NCBI RefSeq assembly: GCF_000223215.1
Contig: NC_017243.1
Span: 3,038,001-3,102,000 of the forward strand
Length of the DNA: 64,000 nucleotides
From: Brachyspira intermedia PWS/A
Lineage (GTDB): Bacteria; Spirochaetota; Brachyspiria; Brachyspirales; Brachyspiraceae
Direction: 5' to 3'
The notes below the pieces were generated by a model, which was not told the DNA's origin, ran no database searches, and was given only the letters and a program-made list of their open reading frames with translations. The position numbers and the translations under genes are program-made. Below, in pieces: positions 17,284 to 25,904 of the stretch; within the stretch, counting starts at the first letter, position 1; every line of letters begins with the position of its first letter.

Positions 17284-17670
17284 CTATAATAATGCAGCAA
17301 GTATATATATTATGATCATCATAACAAATCCTGTAATAGTGATTGATAATATAATATTTCTAATAATTATATTTATTATAGGATTATAAGAAAAATTAGC
17401 TCTTTTAATACCATACATAAATGATATAACTAAAAGAAGTATATCATCTAATTTTCCTATTGGTATTCTATCCGGAATTAAGTCTATAGGCGATAAAGTA
17501 TAAATAACAGCAGTAATAAAAGGAAGCCAATATCTTAACTTCATCTTATTTTTATTTTGATATCTTTTATATACTTCGTACTTTCTATATATTCCGTCTT
17601 CGCCTAATATTTCAATATCATCTTCATTTATTTCAACATAATCTTCTTTGTTATTTTTATCATTTGCCAT
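17284..17670 (-). CDS. DUF1232 (YkvA-like) membrane protein
   Basis: The 128-aa protein has the family core YWLPFITAVIYTLSPIDLIP followed by DRIPIGKLDDILLLVISF, with one membrane segment there and a second near the C-terminus (IIIRNIILSITITGFVMMII). The N-terminal ~45 residues are acidic and cytoplasmic. The role of the family is not known. It lies between the EcsC-like gene (18 bp upstream) and the macro-like gene, probably one transcript. Confidence 0.82.
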   Translation of the reverse strand: MANDKNNKEDYVEINEDDIEILGEDGIYRKYEVYKRYQNKNKMKLRYWLPFITAVIYTLSPIDLIPDRIPIGKLDDILLLVISFMYGIKRANFSYNPIINIIIRNIILSITITGFVMMIIIYILAALL

Positions 17671-17688
17671 ATAATTATCCGTAAAATA

Positions 17689-18396
17689 TCAGCTTATTGA
17701 ATACTTGCTTTCCTTAATTTTATTATAAAGTCTGTTAGACATTTTATTTAAACTAGTATATGTAAAACCTGCAGACACTGCACCGCCTATTAGAGGAACA
17801 GCCTTTGAAACAGATTTCATAAAACTCTTAGAACCTATTTTTATACCTATAGATTTTAATATGCTTGAAATAACTGCATATCCTACTACAGAACTTACTC
17901 TAAAACCTATTCTTGCACTTTTTTCAGCTATAGCTTTCCATATGCTATTTAAAGCAAATATAGCTTCCTTATCTTCAAACATCACCCCAATATATACGGC
18001 AGCAAGACAAGCTTCATCATCTGTCATCGAATCGCCTAAAGTAAAACTAGGAAGTCCTGAGATATAACATAGTTTCTGTACTATTCTTAAAGCATGACAT
18101 AAAAATTGAGCAGTATCTGCCGGAACTGCCCCTATACCAACGATGCCTCCGGGAAGTCCTGAAACAAATGATATGGCTGATGATTTGGCTATTTCATAAT
18201 TAATAGCTTCTCTTAATTTTGTATCTATTATATTTAATGGTACTCCTGCATCATAAGCTCCTTTCTCTAATATAGTCTGAAGAAGTGAAGGATATTCTGA
18301 TGCAAATGCTGCAACTAAATATTTATGCTTATCTATCTTTACAAGAGGCATATTGGATACCATCTTTATAAACGATAAAATACTTTTTTCTTCCAT
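17689..18396 (-). CDS. EcsC family protein
   Basis: About 235 aa. Two Gly-rich hydrophobic stretches (ISFVSGLPGGIVGIGAVPAD and VPLIGGAVSAGFTYTSLNKM) match the EcsC family, which is named from a gene next to an ABC transporter in Bacillus; its role is unresolved and it may associate with membranes. The start is placed at 18396, where GGAG lies 10 nt upstream; the frame is open 42 nt further. No ABC transporter is adjacent here. Confidence 0.78.
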   Translation of the reverse strand: MEEKSILSFIKMVSNMPLVKIDKHKYLVAAFASEYPSLLQTILEKGAYDAGVPLNIIDTKLREAINYEIAKSSAISFVSGLPGGIVGIGAVPADTAQFLCHALRIVQKLCYISGLPSFTLGDSMTDDEACLAAVYIGVMFEDKEAIFALNSIWKAIAEKSARIGFRVSSVVGYAVISSILKSIGIKIGSKSFMKSVSKAVPLIGGAVSAGFTYTSLNKMSNRLYNKIKESKYSIS

Positions 18397-18467
18397 AAAT
18401 AATAAACTCCAACTTTTCAAATTATATAGTATATACATTAATAGTCAATTAAATATTTATTATGTAT

Positions 18468-18504
18468 AAAAAAAGAATAGCTGAAATAATAGCTACTCTT
18501 TTTT
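18468..18504 (-). terminator. Terminator of the DUF438-like gene
   Basis: Minus strand: AAGAGTAGCT pairs with AGCTATTCTT (one G-T pair), followed by a T-run. It lies 25 bp past the stop at 18529. Confidence 0.8.
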
Positions 18505-18528
18505 ATATATATAATCATTTTTTGTATT

Positions 18529-19401
18529 TTAACTATACTTTATTTCTATATTATCAAAATCTTCTTTTGAAAGTATAGAAACACAAAGAGGTATTAATAT
18601 ATTTTCTTCTTTGAATATCATATCTGAAATATGCTCTTTTAATAAAATTATATTTTCTGAATTAATTTTATTATTTTTACCATAATCAATAATATCTTTT
18701 AACTCATTTAATATATCTTTATCAACTCTGCTCATCACCTTTGAAGGCTCATCATTACCATATTTTTTTAAAGATGCAATAAATAAACTTTCCTTTTTGA
18801 TGTAGTGCCTATTAAGATTATCATAAAGCTCATTTAATATATTAATATTATCATAACTTTTAATTTCATTTAATAATTTTTCTATACATCTGTTTTCTTC
18901 TTCAAAAATATCTATGGCCTTATGATTAGTTTCTGTATTATTATCCATAGCATCTTTTAAAACTAGCGTTCTTATATAGAAAAATCTTTTAGCTTCATCT
19001 ATACTCATACCATTATCTATAAGCTCATGCATAGCATTATGAACTTCCTCTGCTGACACTTTAATCAATTTATCTTCAAACTCTCTTTTTATAGTTTCTA
19101 TATCTCCTGTACAATGGAGTTTTACTATAAGCGATTTCAGTATATCATTTCTATCTTCTTTATTTGATATACTATTCAATTCAAAACCATATTCATTTAA
19201 TTTTTTTCTTAATTCATTATTATCAATATTTTTCATTTTTGCTGCTTTTTCCAAAGTCATAATCTTTGATACAGTATTAAACATTATTGGATTTTTTATC
19301 TTATCAAATCCCAAATCAAATAATGCTTCTTTAATTTTTGGATATTTAGTGCATAGATCATATATGCTATCAGAAATATTTATAAATTCTAAAGTTGTCA
19401 T
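18529..19401 (-). CDS. DUF1858-DUF438 protein with hemerythrin-like C-terminus
   Basis: The 290-aa protein begins with a DUF1858-like domain (residues ~1-65, DLCTKYPKIKEALFDLGF). A DUF438-like region follows (~85-150: KSLIVKLHCTGDIETIKREF and VSAEEVHNAMHELIDNGMSI). The rest (~160-285) is helical with spaced His and Glu (NHKAIDIFEEENR, NRHYIKKESLFIASLKKYG, LLKEHISDMIFKEENIL), like a four-helix hemerythrin bundle that binds a di-iron centre. Such proteins are thought to sense or handle O2/NO. The PAS domain often present at the end of longer relatives is absent. GGAG precedes the ATG. Confidence 0.8.
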   Translation of the reverse strand: MTTLEFINISDSIYDLCTKYPKIKEALFDLGFDKIKNPIMFNTVSKIMTLEKAAKMKNIDNNELRKKLNEYGFELNSISNKEDRNDILKSLIVKLHCTGDIETIKREFEDKLIKVSAEEVHNAMHELIDNGMSIDEAKRFFYIRTLVLKDAMDNNTETNHKAIDIFEEENRCIEKLLNEIKSYDNINILNELYDNLNRHYIKKESLFIASLKKYGNDEPSKVMSRVDKDILNELKDIIDYGKNNKINSENIILLKEHISDMIFKEENILIPLCVSILSKEDFDNIEIKYS

Positions 19402-19518
19402 ATATATTTTACTCCTACTTTATTATTGTTAGATTACTCTAACATATTGTATATAATATCTAAAAAATAGTCAACTTTTATAAAATAAAAATATTTTTTT
19501 AATTATTGTTTTTATATA

Positions 19519-19547
19519 TTGCTTTTATGATATCAATCTGTTAATAT
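19519..19547 (+). promoter_or_regulatory. Sigma-70-type promoter of the AGE epimerase gene
   Basis: TTGCTT (19519-19524), 17 nt, TAATAT (19542-19547). The spacing is ideal and the site is 39 bp upstream of the ATG. Confidence 0.55.
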
Positions 19548-19585
19548 TATTATATTATGTTAAATAAAATCTAAGGAATTTTTAT

Positions 19586-20767
19586 ATGAGTAATTTAAAC
19601 GAAGTAAAAAACGAGTATCTTCACATGTTAAAAGACAATATCATTCCATTTTGGCTAAAAAACGGACTTGATAAAAAGCATGGCGGATACTACACTGCCT
19701 TAGACAGAAAAGGTGGACTTATAGAAACCGATAAATCTGTATGGTTTCAGGGAAGATTTGCTTGGGTATTATCAACTCTTTATGCTGATTTTGAGAAAAA
19801 ACAAGAATATCTTGATGCTGCAAAATCAGGAATAGAGTTCTTAGAAAAATATTGTTTTGATAAAGCAGGCGACGGAAGAATGTATTTCAGAGTTACTGAA
19901 GACGGAAAGCCTATCATAAAAAGATTGAGATATTACTTTTCAGAAACATTCTGCTTAGTTGCTATGGCTGCATATTCAAGAGCGAGCGGAGATAAAAGCT
20001 ATGTTAAAAAGGCTAGAGAAATACTTGATAATATAGACCGCTATCAAAAAGAAGGTCTTCTTATACCAAAATTTGATGCAGGCAACAGACCTACTATAGC
20101 TTTCGGACCTCCTATGATAATGCTTGCTACTGTTCAGGAATTAAGAAAAGCTGATCCTGAAAATAAAGATTATTACAACAAATATATTGATAATCTTCTT
20201 AAAAACATACAGCTCTTCCTATACGAAGATAAAAAAGCAGTTCTTGAACAATGCAATCCTGACGGTACTTTACAAGATCACTTTGAAGGAAGATTATTAA
20301 ATCCAGGTCATGCTATAGAATCATCTTGGTTTATATTAAGAGAAGCTATAGAAAGAGGACATGATGAAACATTAAAAGCCCTAGGAGTTAAAATATTCGA
20401 CTGGATGTGGGAATGGGGCTGGGACAAAGAGTACGGCGGAATCATTCAATATATGGACGTACTTGGAAAGCCTAAAAGCGAATATCACCATGACATGAAA
20501 TTCTGGTGGCCTCAGACTGAAGCTGCTATTGCTGCTTTATACTGCTATTATTTCACTAAAGATGACAAATATTTAGAAAAGCATGACATGGTAAAAGAAT
20601 ATACTAAAAAATTCATTGATACAGAATACGGAGAATGGTTCGGATATCTTCACAGAGATGGAAGAATATCTACTGACTTAAAAGGCAATATGTATAAAGG
20701 ACCTTTCCATATTCCTAGAATGTATATGAAATGTGCTGAAATAATAGATGCTATCAATGCAAAATAA
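19586..20767 (+). CDS. AGE-family epimerase (N-acylglucosamine 2-epimerase)
   Basis: Interconverts N-acetylglucosamine and N-acetylmannosamine, or a related sugar pair such as glucose/mannose. The 393-aa length is right for the (alpha/alpha)6 barrel. Visible features include HGGYYTALDRKG, SVWFQGRFAWVLSTLY, the active-site His in LLNPGHAIESSWF and the second His region EYHHDMKFWWPQTEA. AAGGA precedes the ATG. It is a single-gene unit with its own promoter and the terminator in the downstream repeat. No sialate lyase or kinase gene is nearby, so the substrate is open. Confidence 0.9.
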   Translation: MSNLNEVKNEYLHMLKDNIIPFWLKNGLDKKHGGYYTALDRKGGLIETDKSVWFQGRFAWVLSTLYADFEKKQEYLDAAKSGIEFLEKYCFDKAGDGRMYFRVTEDGKPIIKRLRYYFSETFCLVAMAAYSRASGDKSYVKKAREILDNIDRYQKEGLLIPKFDAGNRPTIAFGPPMIMLATVQELRKADPENKDYYNKYIDNLLKNIQLFLYEDKKAVLEQCNPDGTLQDHFEGRLLNPGHAIESSWFILREAIERGHDETLKALGVKIFDWMWEWGWDKEYGGIIQYMDVLGKPKSEYHHDMKFWWPQTEAAIAALYCYYFTKDDKYLEKHDMVKEYTKKFIDTEYGEWFGYLHRDGRISTDLKGNMYKGPFHIPRMYMKCAEIIDAINAK

Positions 20768-20796
20768 TTTTTAAAAATATAATTAGTTAATTAAGG

Positions 20797-20829
20797 CTAG
20801 GTTTTCTAAATGAAGCCTAGTCTTTTTAT
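20797..20829 (+). terminator. Terminator of the AGE epimerase gene
   Basis: CTAGGTTT (20797-20804) pairs with AAGCCTAG (20813-20820, one G-T pair), followed by TCTTTTTATT. Confidence 0.8.
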
Positions 20830-20853
20830 TTGCATGATTTTTTAATAAGTTTA

Positions 20854-20870
20854 GGGGGTGGGCGGGCGGG
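20854..20870 (+). other. G-quadruplex motif (copy 1)
   Basis: GGGGGTGGGCGGGCGGG has four runs of three or more G separated by single bases, the most stable class of G4 motif. It is striking in such AT-rich DNA. It sits 140 bp upstream of the TPR gene start. Confidence 0.8.
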
Positions 20871-21010
20871 CTAATAAAAACATTTAATTAAATAAAATTC
20901 ATAATTTCAATCATTACCTTATATACTAAAAATTTTTAAAAGTAATATTTATATTGTTTGATAAAATAAGTTTGCAGTTTATAATATATAAAAAATATTT
21001 GGATTATTTT

Positions 21011-23515
21011 ATGACAGATGCATTAAAATATAAAATAGAAAAATTAATATCATCAAAAAAAATAGAAGATGCTATAAAATTAGTTAATAGAGCTATAGAA
21101 GAATATAATAATGATGAGGATTTATATTTTAATAGAGGAAAGCTTTATTCAATTATTAATATGTATGATGAAGCTATAGAAGATTTTAATAAAGCTATAA
21201 AATTAAATCCAAATAATGAAAAGGCATACTTTAACAGAGGAATTACAAAAGTAAAATTAGAAAAATATGAAGAAGCCATAGAAGATTTTAATAAAATTAT
21301 AAAATTAAATCCTAAGAATGAAAGAGGATATTTTAATATAGGATTTGCAAAAGCATCTTTAGAAAAATATGAAGAAGCTATAAAAGATTTTAATGAAGTT
21401 ATAAAATTAAATACTAAAAATGAAGAAGCATATTTTTTTAGAGGACTTGCAAAAGTAAAATTAGAAAAAGATAAAGAAGCCATAGAAGATTTTAATAAAT
21501 CTATAAAATTAAATTCTAAAAATGAAGAAGCATATTTTAATAGAGGAATCGCAAAAACAAAATTGGAAATATATGAAGAGGCTATAAAAGATTTTAATGA
21601 AGTTATAAAATTAAATCCTAATAATGAAAAAGCATATTTAGCAAGAGGAATTGCAAAATCATATTTAGAAGAATATGAAGAGGCTATAAAAGATTTTAAT
21701 GAAGTTATAAAATTAAATCCTAATAATGAAAAAGCATATTTAGCAAGAGGAATTGCAAAAATAGAATCAGGAAAACATGAAGAAGTTATAGAAGATTTTA
21801 ATAAAGCTATAGAATTAAATCCCAATAATGAAAATGCATATTTCAATAGAGGAATTGCAAAAGCAAAATTAGAAAAATATGAAGAAGCTGTAGTAGATTT
21901 TAATAAAGCTATAAAGTTAAATAAAAACAATGAAAAAACATATTTTAGTAGAGGAATTACAAAAGTAAAATTAGAAAAATATGAAGAAGCTATAGAAGAT
22001 TTTAATAAGGCTATAGGACTAAATAAAAGTTATAATAAGGCATATTTTAATAGAGGAATCTTAAAAATAAATTTTGGAAAATATAAGGAAGCTATTAATG
22101 ATTTTAATAAGGCTATAGGACTAAATAAAAATTATAATAAGGCATATTTTAATAGAGGAATCTTAAAAACAAATTTTGGAAAATATAAGGAAGCTATTAA
22201 TGATTTTAAAATATTTTCTAAAGATAATAATGATACTTCCAAGATAATTATCATAAAAATAGTTCAGGAATTTGATAAGTATAATGATATTGATAAATTT
22301 TTTAAGCTATTAATTATGGATGAAAATAAAGAATTATGGAAAAATGAACCTATTACTAATTTAATTTTTCATTTTAAAGAGAGCAAAAAATTTGATGATG
22401 AACTTATAAAAAATATTAAATATTTAATTTTATATGAATATTTTTTACTTAAAATATTATCTTTCGATACTGATGATGAAAATATAGAAATATCTCATTA
22501 TACATCATTAGATCTTTTATTAATATTATTAGGGTGTAAAAATGAAAATTCAGATGAAATAGGGAATATAAGAATAAATAATATATCAACTGCTAATGAT
22601 CCTAAAGAAGGAAATATTTTAGAAAGTATTTTCAATAGGAATGATATAGATATAAAAATAGGAAGCGATGAAAAAATTGTAACATTGCAAACATCATATT
22701 CAAGAAACAGAGATTCTCTTACAATGTTTAGATTATATGGTAAAAGAGAAGATAAAGAAGCTACTGGTATATGTTTAGTTTTGGACAATAAATATTTTAC
22801 TGATTCATATACTTCTCCTTTTTCTTATTATGACTTTAATGTAAATAATATAAGTATTAAAAATGATGAATATTTTACTGATTCATATACTTCATCTTAT
22901 GATTCAAATGTAAGCAACATAAATATTGAATATAAGTCGAATATAAAAAAAGAAAAAGAAGAAAATAAAAGAAATTTATATTGGGTGCTTTATTATAATG
23001 AAAAATTAAATAAACTTGTTTTCAATAAAGAAGATTTAAAATATTCAAGTAATATTATAGATTTAAACGAAATAAAGAAGTATAGAAAAAAATTAAAAGA
23101 AGACGATACTATTGAAGATAAGATTAAATATGCATTTTCAAAAATATTTGAATATACTAGAAAAATTAAAGAGAAAAATATTGATCCTAAACTATATAAT
23201 TATTTATTTGAAAATATAAAATACATAATAAAGCATGAAGCATTTTTTGAAGAACAGGAATTAAGAATGCTTGTAACTTCTGATTATAAATCTAAAGAAA
23301 TAAAAGCAGATAAAATCAATAATAAACTTTATATAGATTATTTAAAACTTTTTGATCAAAACACAAATTATATAAAAGAAATTATAATAGGTTCTAAAGT
23401 TGAAAATAATGAATCGCTTGCTGAATATATAAGAAAAATTTTACATGAAAAAAATACTGATAAAAATAAATTAGATGATATAAAAGTTCTTATATCAGAA
23501 GCTCCTTTAAGATAA
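21011..23515 (+). CDS. TPR-repeat protein with a DUF2971-like C-terminal domain
   Basis: About 834 aa. Residues ~5-420 are 11-12 tandem 34-residue TPRs (consensus KYEEAIEDFNKAIKLNPNNE, then KAYFNRGIAK), a protein-binding superhelix. The C-terminal half holds a DUF2971-like region: ISHYTSLDLLLILLGC, then IRINNISTANDPKEG and RDSLTMFRLYG. The function of that family is unknown. A short internal duplication repeats YFTDSYTS about 25 residues apart. The start at 21011 (MTDALKYKIEK) follows the first likely TPR helix; the frame is open 57 nt upstream without a better signal. Several TPRs are almost identical at DNA level, so their number may vary. The gene is flanked by ~150-bp direct repeats, hinting at insertion or duplication as a unit. 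Confidence 0.82.
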   Translation: MTDALKYKIEKLISSKKIEDAIKLVNRAIEEYNNDEDLYFNRGKLYSIINMYDEAIEDFNKAIKLNPNNEKAYFNRGITKVKLEKYEEAIEDFNKIIKLNPKNERGYFNIGFAKASLEKYEEAIKDFNEVIKLNTKNEEAYFFRGLAKVKLEKDKEAIEDFNKSIKLNSKNEEAYFNRGIAKTKLEIYEEAIKDFNEVIKLNPNNEKAYLARGIAKSYLEEYEEAIKDFNEVIKLNPNNEKAYLARGIAKIESGKHEEVIEDFNKAIELNPNNENAYFNRGIAKAKLEKYEEAVVDFNKAIKLNKNNEKTYFSRGITKVKLEKYEEAIEDFNKAIGLNKSYNKAYFNRGILKINFGKYKEAINDFNKAIGLNKNYNKAYFNRGILKTNFGKYKEAINDFKIFSKDNNDTSKIIIIKIVQEFDKYNDIDKFFKLLIMDENKELWKNEPITNLIFHFKESKKFDDELIKNIKYLILYEYFLLKILSFDTDDENIEISHYTSLDLLLILLGCKNENSDEIGNIRINNISTANDPKEGNILESIFNRNDIDIKIGSDEKIVTLQTSYSRNRDSLTMFRLYGKREDKEATGICLVLDNKYFTDSYTSPFSYYDFNVNNISIKNDEYFTDSYTSSYDSNVSNINIEYKSNIKKEKEENKRNLYWVLYYNEKLNKLVFNKEDLKYSSNIIDLNEIKKYRKKLKEDDTIEDKIKYAFSKIFEYTRKIKEKNIDPKLYNYLFENIKYIIKHEAFFEEQELRMLVTSDYKSKEIKADKINNKLYIDYLKLFDQNTNYIKEIIIGSKVENNESLAEYIRKILHEKNTDKNKLDDIKVLISEAPLR

Positions 23516-23550
23516 TAATATTTAGTGCTTTTAATATTAGTTAATTAAGG

Positions 23551-23583
23551 CTAGGTTTTCTAAATGAAACCTAGTCTTTTTAT
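23551..23583 (+). terminator. Terminator of the TPR-DUF2971-like gene
   Basis: Perfect 8-bp stem CTAGGTTT / AAACCTAG with an 8-nt loop and a T-run. Confidence 0.82.
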
Positions 23584-23607
23584 TTGCATGATTTTTTAAT
23601 AAGTTTA

Positions 23608-23624
23608 GGGGGTGGGTGGGCGGG
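23608..23624 (+). other. G-quadruplex motif (copy 2)
   Basis: GGGGGTGGGTGGGCGGG: four G-runs with 1-nt loops. One loop base differs from copy 1 but every G-run is kept. Confidence 0.8.
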
Positions 23625-23791
23625 CTAATAAAAACATTTAATTAAATAAAATTTATAATTTTAATCATCACTTTATATACAAAAATATATTTGTAATTTA
23701 AATTACTATAGGTTAAAATTATTATAAAATTTTAATTTATATATAATTATACGATAATAAAAAGTACATTTTTAATTTTATAAGGAAATAT

Positions 23792-24625
23792 ATGTTTTCA
23801 TTAAGAAATGAATTAAGAAAAAGAGATCTTGAAACTTTAGATTTATTTACTCTTGCTTTTTCTTTGTTTAAACAAAACTTTATTAATTTTATTATACTAT
23901 CTTTAATATGCTGTTTACCTTTGATACTAACAGGAATTTACTTTCCTATAAGCACATTTGATCCTGAAAAATTAAAAACTTATGAGGACCTTATAAATTG
24001 GTTCAAAAATGATGTTACCATAGGGTTTTATATAAATATATTTCTTTCTTTATTTTTGGATACAATTTCTATTATATCCGTATCATTATTAGTAGAAAGA
24101 TTAATTTATAGAAACGTAAAAAGTGCTACTTGGGCTATCATAAGAAGCTTTAAATTTTTATTGCCTACTATATTTACAACTTTTATATATTTCATATTAG
24201 TATTTTTAGGACTTACTTTCTTTATAGTGCCTGGTATTGCTTTTATTGTATTTTTTGTGTTCATTAAAAATATATGTGCTTTAAGACATACTTGGGGAAT
24301 AGATGCTTTAAAATATTCTTTTTATTTAGTAAAGCCTAAATTCTTTAAAACATTATTTTTATTAGGATTTATATTTTTATTTCAACAAGTATTTGCTATG
24401 ACTCTTTTTCCATCATCTCTAGAAAACAGAGAGGGGTTATTATCATATTTTATTGCTATGATAGTTTTATATATATTTAATACATATTTTCAGATTATTA
24501 CAACATTATTCTTCTTAAATAGAGATTATGTATCAAGCAGTATGCAAGAAAATGAAGATGATGAATATGATGACGAAGAAGAAAATGATGGAAATGATAA
24601 TGATGAAAATGATATAGAAAAATAA
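23792..24625 (+). CDS. Polytopic membrane protein with an acidic tail
   Basis: The 277-aa protein has about six hydrophobic segments (for example FINFIILSLICCLPLILTGI, then FIVPGIAFIVFFVFIKN) and a C-terminal Asp/Glu/Asn tail of ~30 residues (NEDDEYDDEEENDGNDNDEN). The segment VPGIAFIVFFVF...ALRHTWGIDALKYSFYLVK resembles the membrane domain found in glycerophosphodiester-phosphodiesterase-like and DUF975-like proteins. No catalytic motif is visible, so a function cannot be assigned. AAGGAAA precedes the ATG and a bidirectional terminator follows. Confidence 0.7.
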   Translation: MFSLRNELRKRDLETLDLFTLAFSLFKQNFINFIILSLICCLPLILTGIYFPISTFDPEKLKTYEDLINWFKNDVTIGFYINIFLSLFLDTISIISVSLLVERLIYRNVKSATWAIIRSFKFLLPTIFTTFIYFILVFLGLTFFIVPGIAFIVFFVFIKNICALRHTWGIDALKYSFYLVKPKFFKTLFLLGFIFLFQQVFAMTLFPSSLENREGLLSYFIAMIVLYIFNTYFQIITTLFFLNRDYVSSSMQENEDDEYDDEEENDGNDNDENDIEK

Positions 24626-24640
24626 AAATCATTTAATAAT

Positions 24641-24670
24641 AAAAAACCCCATATTAAAATGGGGCTTTTT
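24641..24670. terminator. Bidirectional terminator
   Basis: AAAAAACCCCAT / ATGGGGCTTTTT. The stem CCCCAT/ATGGGG has an A-run before and a T-run after, and it sits between convergent genes. Confidence 0.88.
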
Positions 24671-24697
24671 AGAGACATTATGACATTTGAATATTTA

Positions 24698-25072
24698 TTA
24701 TTCTGATTTTGCTAAAGTACCTATTCCTAAATTATCATCTTCAACTGTTCCTTCAGTATCTGATTTAAATTTCAATGTAACTGAAAAAGTTTTATCTGCT
24801 GATATAGTCATTTTATATCTATCATTTCCTAAATCTTCTATAGATGAAGCTTTTAAATCATTATATAGTACATTTTCTCCGTTTTCTATTACAATGCTTG
24901 ATTCATTATTTGGAAATTTTGCATTCCAAATACCTGTAAAATTAGTTAAGCCTTTACTTTCTCTTGGAGCTTCTTTATATTTTGCAGATGCTGATGTAGA
25001 TCCGTCGCTATTAGCATTACAAGATATTAAAGCAAATAAAAATAAATAAAATAATGCTATTTTCTTAATCAT
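24698..25072 (-). CDS. Small lipoprotein, 124 aa
   Basis: The signal IALFYLFLFALISCNANSDG has the lipobox Cys at about residue 18. The mature part is beta-rich (GLTNFTGIWNAKFPNNES, then KMTISADKTFSVTLKFKSDT), with alternating strands like a small beta-sandwich or lipocalin-like fold. AGGG lies upstream of the ATG. It is one of several small lipoproteins in the window with a similar NDG/strand pattern (for example 50549-50962). Function unknown. Confidence 0.8.
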   Translation of the reverse strand: MIKKIALFYLFLFALISCNANSDGSTSASAKYKEAPRESKGLTNFTGIWNAKFPNNESSIVIENGENVLYNDLKASSIEDLGNDRYKMTISADKTFSVTLKFKSDTEGTVEDDNLGIGTLAKSE

Positions 25073-25226
25073 AGATATAACCCTCTAATCTATTAATATT
25101 TATTATTATATAATAATTATTATTTATAGCAACATCTTTTTTAAAATTATAACAATATAAAAATGATTATAATCACTTATATTTTTTAATTATTTTATAA
25201 CATAAATTTTTTTTAAGGATATTGTT

Positions 25227-25700
25227 ATGAATACAAAATATAATAAAGAAATAGAAAATCAAATATATGAAATAATAAAAAAAGATAATCCTACATTTGA
25301 GGAAATAAGCAAAAAACTAAATATAAATTATGATGATTTAAAAAACTATATAAATAAATCAAGCAAAAAATATAAAAAGAGTTTAGTAAAAAAAATAAGA
25401 AAGGCAAAAGAAGAATATTTGAAAGATGTTAAAATAAAAATAGAAAATGCCTTGATAAAAAAAGCATTAGGATATTATAGTAAAGAAATAGTAAGAGAAA
25501 TAAAAACTGATAAAGACGGTAAAGAATCAAAAACTAAAAAAATAATAAATAAATATAATCCGCCAAGCGAAAGAGCTATCATAGTATTTTTTGAAATTTT
25601 AAAAAATAGAAACAATAAAAGATTGGAGAAAGCAGAATTAAAAAGAAATATTCAAGAAGAAGATAGTAGAATTAACATAAAAGTTGGATTCGATAATTAA
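25227..25700 (+). CDS. Phage-type terminase small subunit (orphan)
   Basis: Binds DNA for packaging and hands it to the large subunit. The 157-aa protein has an N-terminal helix-turn-helix (PTFEEISKKLNINYDDLKNY), a charged helical middle, and a C-terminal segment typical of small terminases: ALIKKALGYYSKEIVREIKT, a KDGKESKTKKIINKYNPPSE linker, and RAIIVFFEILKNR. AAGGATATT precedes the ATG. No phage gene is adjacent. The matching large-subunit-like gene is 30 kb away at 55393-56763. Another DNA-binding role is the alternative. Confidence 0.68.
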   Translation: MNTKYNKEIENQIYEIIKKDNPTFEEISKKLNINYDDLKNYINKSSKKYKKSLVKKIRKAKEEYLKDVKIKIENALIKKALGYYSKEIVREIKTDKDGKESKTKKIINKYNPPSERAIIVFFEILKNRNNKRLEKAELKRNIQEEDSRINIKVGFDN

Positions 25701-25831
25701 AGCAATAAAGGATCAGCTGATAACTTTAGTTGTCGGCTAATTACAAATAAAAAATCGAGTGAGTGATAGAGATTTTAAAACAAGATTTTTTTATTAAATA
25801 AATAATTCTAGTTATTAGTTACTTCTTTTAA

Positions 25832-25904
25832 CAAATTATAATAATACTTTTTAATATGAAAAATATCCTAATATAATATTTCCTTGAGCGTTTTTATATT
25901 AGTA
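25832..25904 (-). pseudogene. Remnant of an LTA-synthase-like gene 3' end
   Basis: These ~73 bp align at roughly 78% with the last ~70 bp of the sulfatase gene at 29613-32009 (the part encoding QRTLSQDIFQGKKHYYNF). The reading frame is broken. It ends where the GT2 gene stop begins, so an older sulfatase copy probably lay here and was lost by deletion. Confidence 0.65.

Larger units (their letters stand above)
20782..20934. repeat. Direct repeat copy 1 (terminator plus G-quadruplex motif)
   Basis: About 150 bp, ~96% identical to 23536-23687. The two copies bracket the TPR-DUF2971-like gene. Each carries the hairpin CTAGGTTT...CCTAG with a T-run and a run of four G-tracts. Confidence 0.92.
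23536..23687. repeat. Direct repeat copy 2 (terminator plus G-quadruplex motif)
   Basis: Second copy of the ~150-bp repeat at 20782-20934, with about six substitutions and a small indel at the end. It begins 20 bp after the TPR gene stop. Confidence 0.92.

Noticed and set aside
21145-21930. 261-aa minus-strand ORF opposite the TPR gene
   Set aside because: It is the antisense of TPR repeats; the repetitive plus-strand frame explains its length.
24687-25049. 120-aa plus-strand ORF opposite the lipoprotein gene at 24698-25072
   Set aside because: The minus-strand frame has a lipoprotein signal and a ribosome binding site; the plus frame is its shadow.
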